DNA of 39,304 nucleotides from an uncultured Clostridia bacterium (GTDB lineage Bacteria; Bacillota; Clostridia; Lachnospirales; Lachnospiraceae). A program made the translations under genes and the position numbers. This document shows, piece by piece, positions 36,739 to 39,304 of this stretch; positions within the stretch are counted from its first letter, which is position 1, and the number at the start of each line of letters is the position of its first letter. The notes under the pieces were generated by a model. It worked only from the letters and a program-made list of their open reading frames with translations. It was not told the DNA's origin and ran no database searches. The stretch spans positions 1 to 39,304 of the forward strand of contig CAMOCO010000002.1 of the NCBI GenBank assembly GCA_946610715.1, written 5' to 3'.

Positions 36739-36774
36739 CCGGGCAGGAAAATATAAATAGAGTGGGATAAAGAC

Positions 36775-39252
36775 ATGAGAAAAGATTTAAAAGAGAGACT
36801 GGGAAAAGAGTGGCTGTTCTGTGACGGCGGAACGGGGAGCTTCCTTCAGGATCATGGTCTGAAGGGAGGCGAGCTTCCGGAACTTTGGAACATAGAACAT
36901 CCGGAGATCATAACAGAGCTTTATGAAGGATATCTTCGGGCGGGAGCGGACATTTTCAATACAAATACATTCGGACTTAACAGTCTGAAGTTTCCGGGGA
37001 GAGTTGATGAGCTGATGAGGGCGGCCGTATCTCTGGCAGATCAGGCAAGAAAAAACACCGGACGGGAAGATGCCTATATTGCAATAGATGTGGGTCCTAC
37101 GGGAAAACTGCTCGAACCCATGGGAGATCTCAGCTTTGACAGAGCGGTGGAAATTTTCAGCGAAATCATTAAGGCAGGAGCCGCTGCAGGAGGAGATCTG
37201 GTATTAATAGAAACCATGAGTGACAGCTACGAAGCTAAGGCGGCTGTACTTGCGGCCAAGGAAAACTGCGACCTTCCTGTGATTGTAACAACTATCTATG
37301 ATGAAAAGGGAAAGCTTCTGACAGGTGGAAATGTTGATTCCACGGTTGCCATGCTGGAAGGACTGGGTGTTGATGCACTTGGTATAAATTGCGGTCTCGG
37401 TCCGGATCTCATGATTCCCATGGTAGAAAGACTAACCCGGGTTGCTTCTGTGCCTATTGTGGTAAATCCAAATGCCGGTCTTCCCAGAACAGAAAACGGA
37501 AGGACGGTATATGATGTAGGTCCGGAGGAATTTGCCGAGGTTATGGGCAGAATTGCGGATATGGGGGTACAGGTGCTGGGCGGCTGCTGCGGAACCACAC
37601 CGGCTCATATCGCAAAAACCATCGAGACAGTGAGACCCAGACAGTTTAAACCGAATACATTTAAGGAGATAACTGTTGTATCATCCTTCTGTAAAGCGGT
37701 TGTCTGCGAGAATAAGCCTATAATAATAGGTGAGAGAATAAATCCCACAGGTAAAAAGAGATTTAAACAGGCTCTTAGGGATAATGATATGGATTATATC
37801 CTGTCCCAGGGTCTTGAACAGGAAGATGCGGGAGCGGACATTCTGGATGTAAATGTAGGTCTTCCTGAGATAGATGAGCCTGAGATGATGCGTTCCGTAG
37901 TTACTAAGCTTCAGGGAGTTACAGGCCTTCCGCTTCAGCTTGATACTACAGATGTTACGGCACTTGAACAGGGGCTGAGGTATTATAATGGAAAGGCTAT
38001 GATTAATTCCGTAAACGGAAAAGAGGAGGTCATCCGTCAGGTAATGCCGCTGGTTAAAAAATACGGCGGCGTTCTGGTAGGACTGGCTCTTGATGAAGAC
38101 GGAATTCCGGAAACAGCCGAAGGAAGAATACGAGTTGCCGAGAAAATATATAAGGCTGCGGATGAATATGGTATTCCGCGAAAAGATATAGTTATAGACG
38201 GACTGTGCATGACGGTATCATCCGATTCATCATCGGCGTTAACAACACTTGAAACCTTGAGAAGGATAAGAGACGATTATCATGGACATACGATTCTCGG
38301 TGTGTCCAACATTTCCTTCGGTCTGCCTCAGAGACAGATAATAAATGCATATTTTCTCACTATGGCAATGCAGATGGGGCTTTCATTTGCTATAATGAAT
38401 CCGAACAATGAACAGATGATGTCGGCGTATAGAGCATTTCTCGCACTTTCAAATCTGGACCCCCAATGTATGGGATATATTGAGGCATATGCAAATGCCA
38501 CGGTTTCCGTTATCAGTACCACCGGAACGGGGCCTTCCGTGAAGGACGGAATTACTGCAGGCGGTAATGCTGCAGGTACGGGCGCCGGCATAAAGCCCGG
38601 TAATTCAGAAGGTGAAGTGGAAAGTGATTCCCGGCTCGGAAATGCAATCGAAAGAGGCATGACAGGTGTTGCGGAATCTGCCATGAAGGAAGCTGTTAAA
38701 ACCAGAGATCCGCTGGAAGTTATAAATGAAGAGCTGATCCCGGCACTGGATAAGGTGGGTAAGGGATTTGAAAAGGGAACGGTATTTCTTCCGCAGCTTC
38801 TGATGAGTGCCGATGCCGCCAAGGCTGCATTTGAAGTGGTAAAGAGCCTGATGGCGGGAAAGCCCCGGGAGATGAAGGGCAAGGTGATCATTGCCACAGT
38901 CAAGGGCGATATACATGATATAGGAAAAAATATAGTAAAAGTAATGCTGGAAAATTACGGATATGATGTAATAGATCTGGGAAAGGATGTTCCTCCGGAA
39001 GTAATTGTAGAAAGAGCGATAAAGGACGATGTAAAGCTGGTGGGACTTAGTGCACTTATGACCACGACGGTTGTAAGTATGGAGGATACCATAAAACTGC
39101 TGCGGGAAAAGAAGCCGGACACCAAGGTTGTGGTTGGAGGAGCCGTTATGACCCAGGAGTATGCGGATGCAATCGGAGCTGACTGCTATGCAAAGGATGC
39201 CATGGAAACAGTCAGATACGCCGATAAGGTATTTACGGATGGAAGCATATAA
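36775..39252 (+). CDS. metH: Cobalamin-dependent methionine synthase lacking the reactivation domain
   Basis: 'FCDGGTGSFLQDHGL', 'GGCCGTTPAHI', 'IIIGERINPTGKKRFKQAL', B12-binding 'KGDIHDIGKNIVKVMLENYGYDVIDLGKDVPPE'. The protein ends after the B12 domain. Confidence 0.97.
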   Translation: MRKDLKERLGKEWLFCDGGTGSFLQDHGLKGGELPELWNIEHPEIITELYEGYLRAGADIFNTNTFGLNSLKFPGRVDELMRAAVSLADQARKNTGREDAYIAIDVGPTGKLLEPMGDLSFDRAVEIFSEIIKAGAAAGGDLVLIETMSDSYEAKAAVLAAKENCDLPVIVTTIYDEKGKLLTGGNVDSTVAMLEGLGVDALGINCGLGPDLMIPMVERLTRVASVPIVVNPNAGLPRTENGRTVYDVGPEEFAEVMGRIADMGVQVLGGCCGTTPAHIAKTIETVRPRQFKPNTFKEITVVSSFCKAVVCENKPIIIGERINPTGKKRFKQALRDNDMDYILSQGLEQEDAGADILDVNVGLPEIDEPEMMRSVVTKLQGVTGLPLQLDTTDVTALEQGLRYYNGKAMINSVNGKEEVIRQVMPLVKKYGGVLVGLALDEDGIPETAEGRIRVAEKIYKAADEYGIPRKDIVIDGLCMTVSSDSSSALTTLETLRRIRDDYHGHTILGVSNISFGLPQRQIINAYFLTMAMQMGLSFAIMNPNNEQMMSAYRAFLALSNLDPQCMGYIEAYANATVSVISTTGTGPSVKDGITAGGNAAGTGAGIKPGNSEGEVESDSRLGNAIERGMTGVAESAMKEAVKTRDPLEVINEELIPALDKVGKGFEKGTVFLPQLLMSADAAKAAFEVVKSLMAGKPREMKGKVIIATVKGDIHDIGKNIVKVMLENYGYDVIDLGKDVPPEVIVERAIKDDVKLVGLSALMTTTVVSMEDTIKLLREKKPDTKVVVGGAVMTQEYADAIGADCYAKDAMETVRYADKVFTDGSI

Positions 39253-39280
39253 GAATTGTCATATATGAGAGGAGAATAAG

Positions 39281-39304
39281 ATGAGGCTGAGTGAATTGCT
39301 TGAT
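39281..39304 (+). CDS. 5' end of a further CDS truncated by the window edge (MRLSELLD...)
   Basis: GAGAGGAG RBS then ATG, 28 nt after the metH stop. Confidence 0.5.

Noticed and set aside
38515-38640. Gly-rich insertion in MetH (DGITAGGNAAGTGAGIKPGNSEGEVESDS)
   Set aside because: Lies at the normal variable linker between the pterin-binding and B12 modules; likely just linker variation.
38328-38903. 191-aa minus-strand ORF inside metH
   Set aside because: Antisense shadow of conserved metH coding sequence.
1-39304. CRISPR arrays, prophage, IS elements, defence systems
   Set aside because: No repeat-spacer arrays, transposase/integrase motifs or phage structural genes were seen on either strand.

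Overview
This 39.3 kb window looks like ordinary, gene-dense chromosome of an anaerobic Firmicute. The Lachnospiraceae-like (Butyrivibrio/Pseudobutyrivibrio-type) placement is an inference from gene content and codon style. I see no rRNA, tRNA, CRISPR array, prophage or IS element. Supported content: a HAD hydrolase/TetR pair; an exported acetolactate-decarboxylase + VanX-type dipeptidase fusion; a SpoU/TrmH methyltransferase; a LytTR/DUF3021/ABC-2 exporter locus; a Lon-like AAA+ ATPase without a protease domain; argG; a CorA/EAL/GGDEF operon; a DUF885 lipoprotein preceded by an untracked 53-aa ORF; an MBL lipoprotein/TSCPD/Ser-Thr kinase-FHA cluster; CstA; an AGCS symporter/permuted GH3/metF operon; a FecCD-type B12 or iron importer; and a STAS-kinase/phosphatase/MetH-activation/metH operon. 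The observations I consider most worth checking are: (1) the lipoprotein ALDC-VanX fusion; (2) an ABC ATPase and permease separated by two unrelated genes but sharing a ~49-bp promoter repeat, where the permease still carries the last codons (NYYE-stop) of a deleted ATPase; (3) the STAS-kinase + phosphatase coupled to the methionine synthase reactivation module, with a 19-bp palindrome over the -10; (4) 21-bp-spaced LytTR-like boxes upstream of the ABC exporter. All coordinates and motif matches were read by eye; no searches were run.
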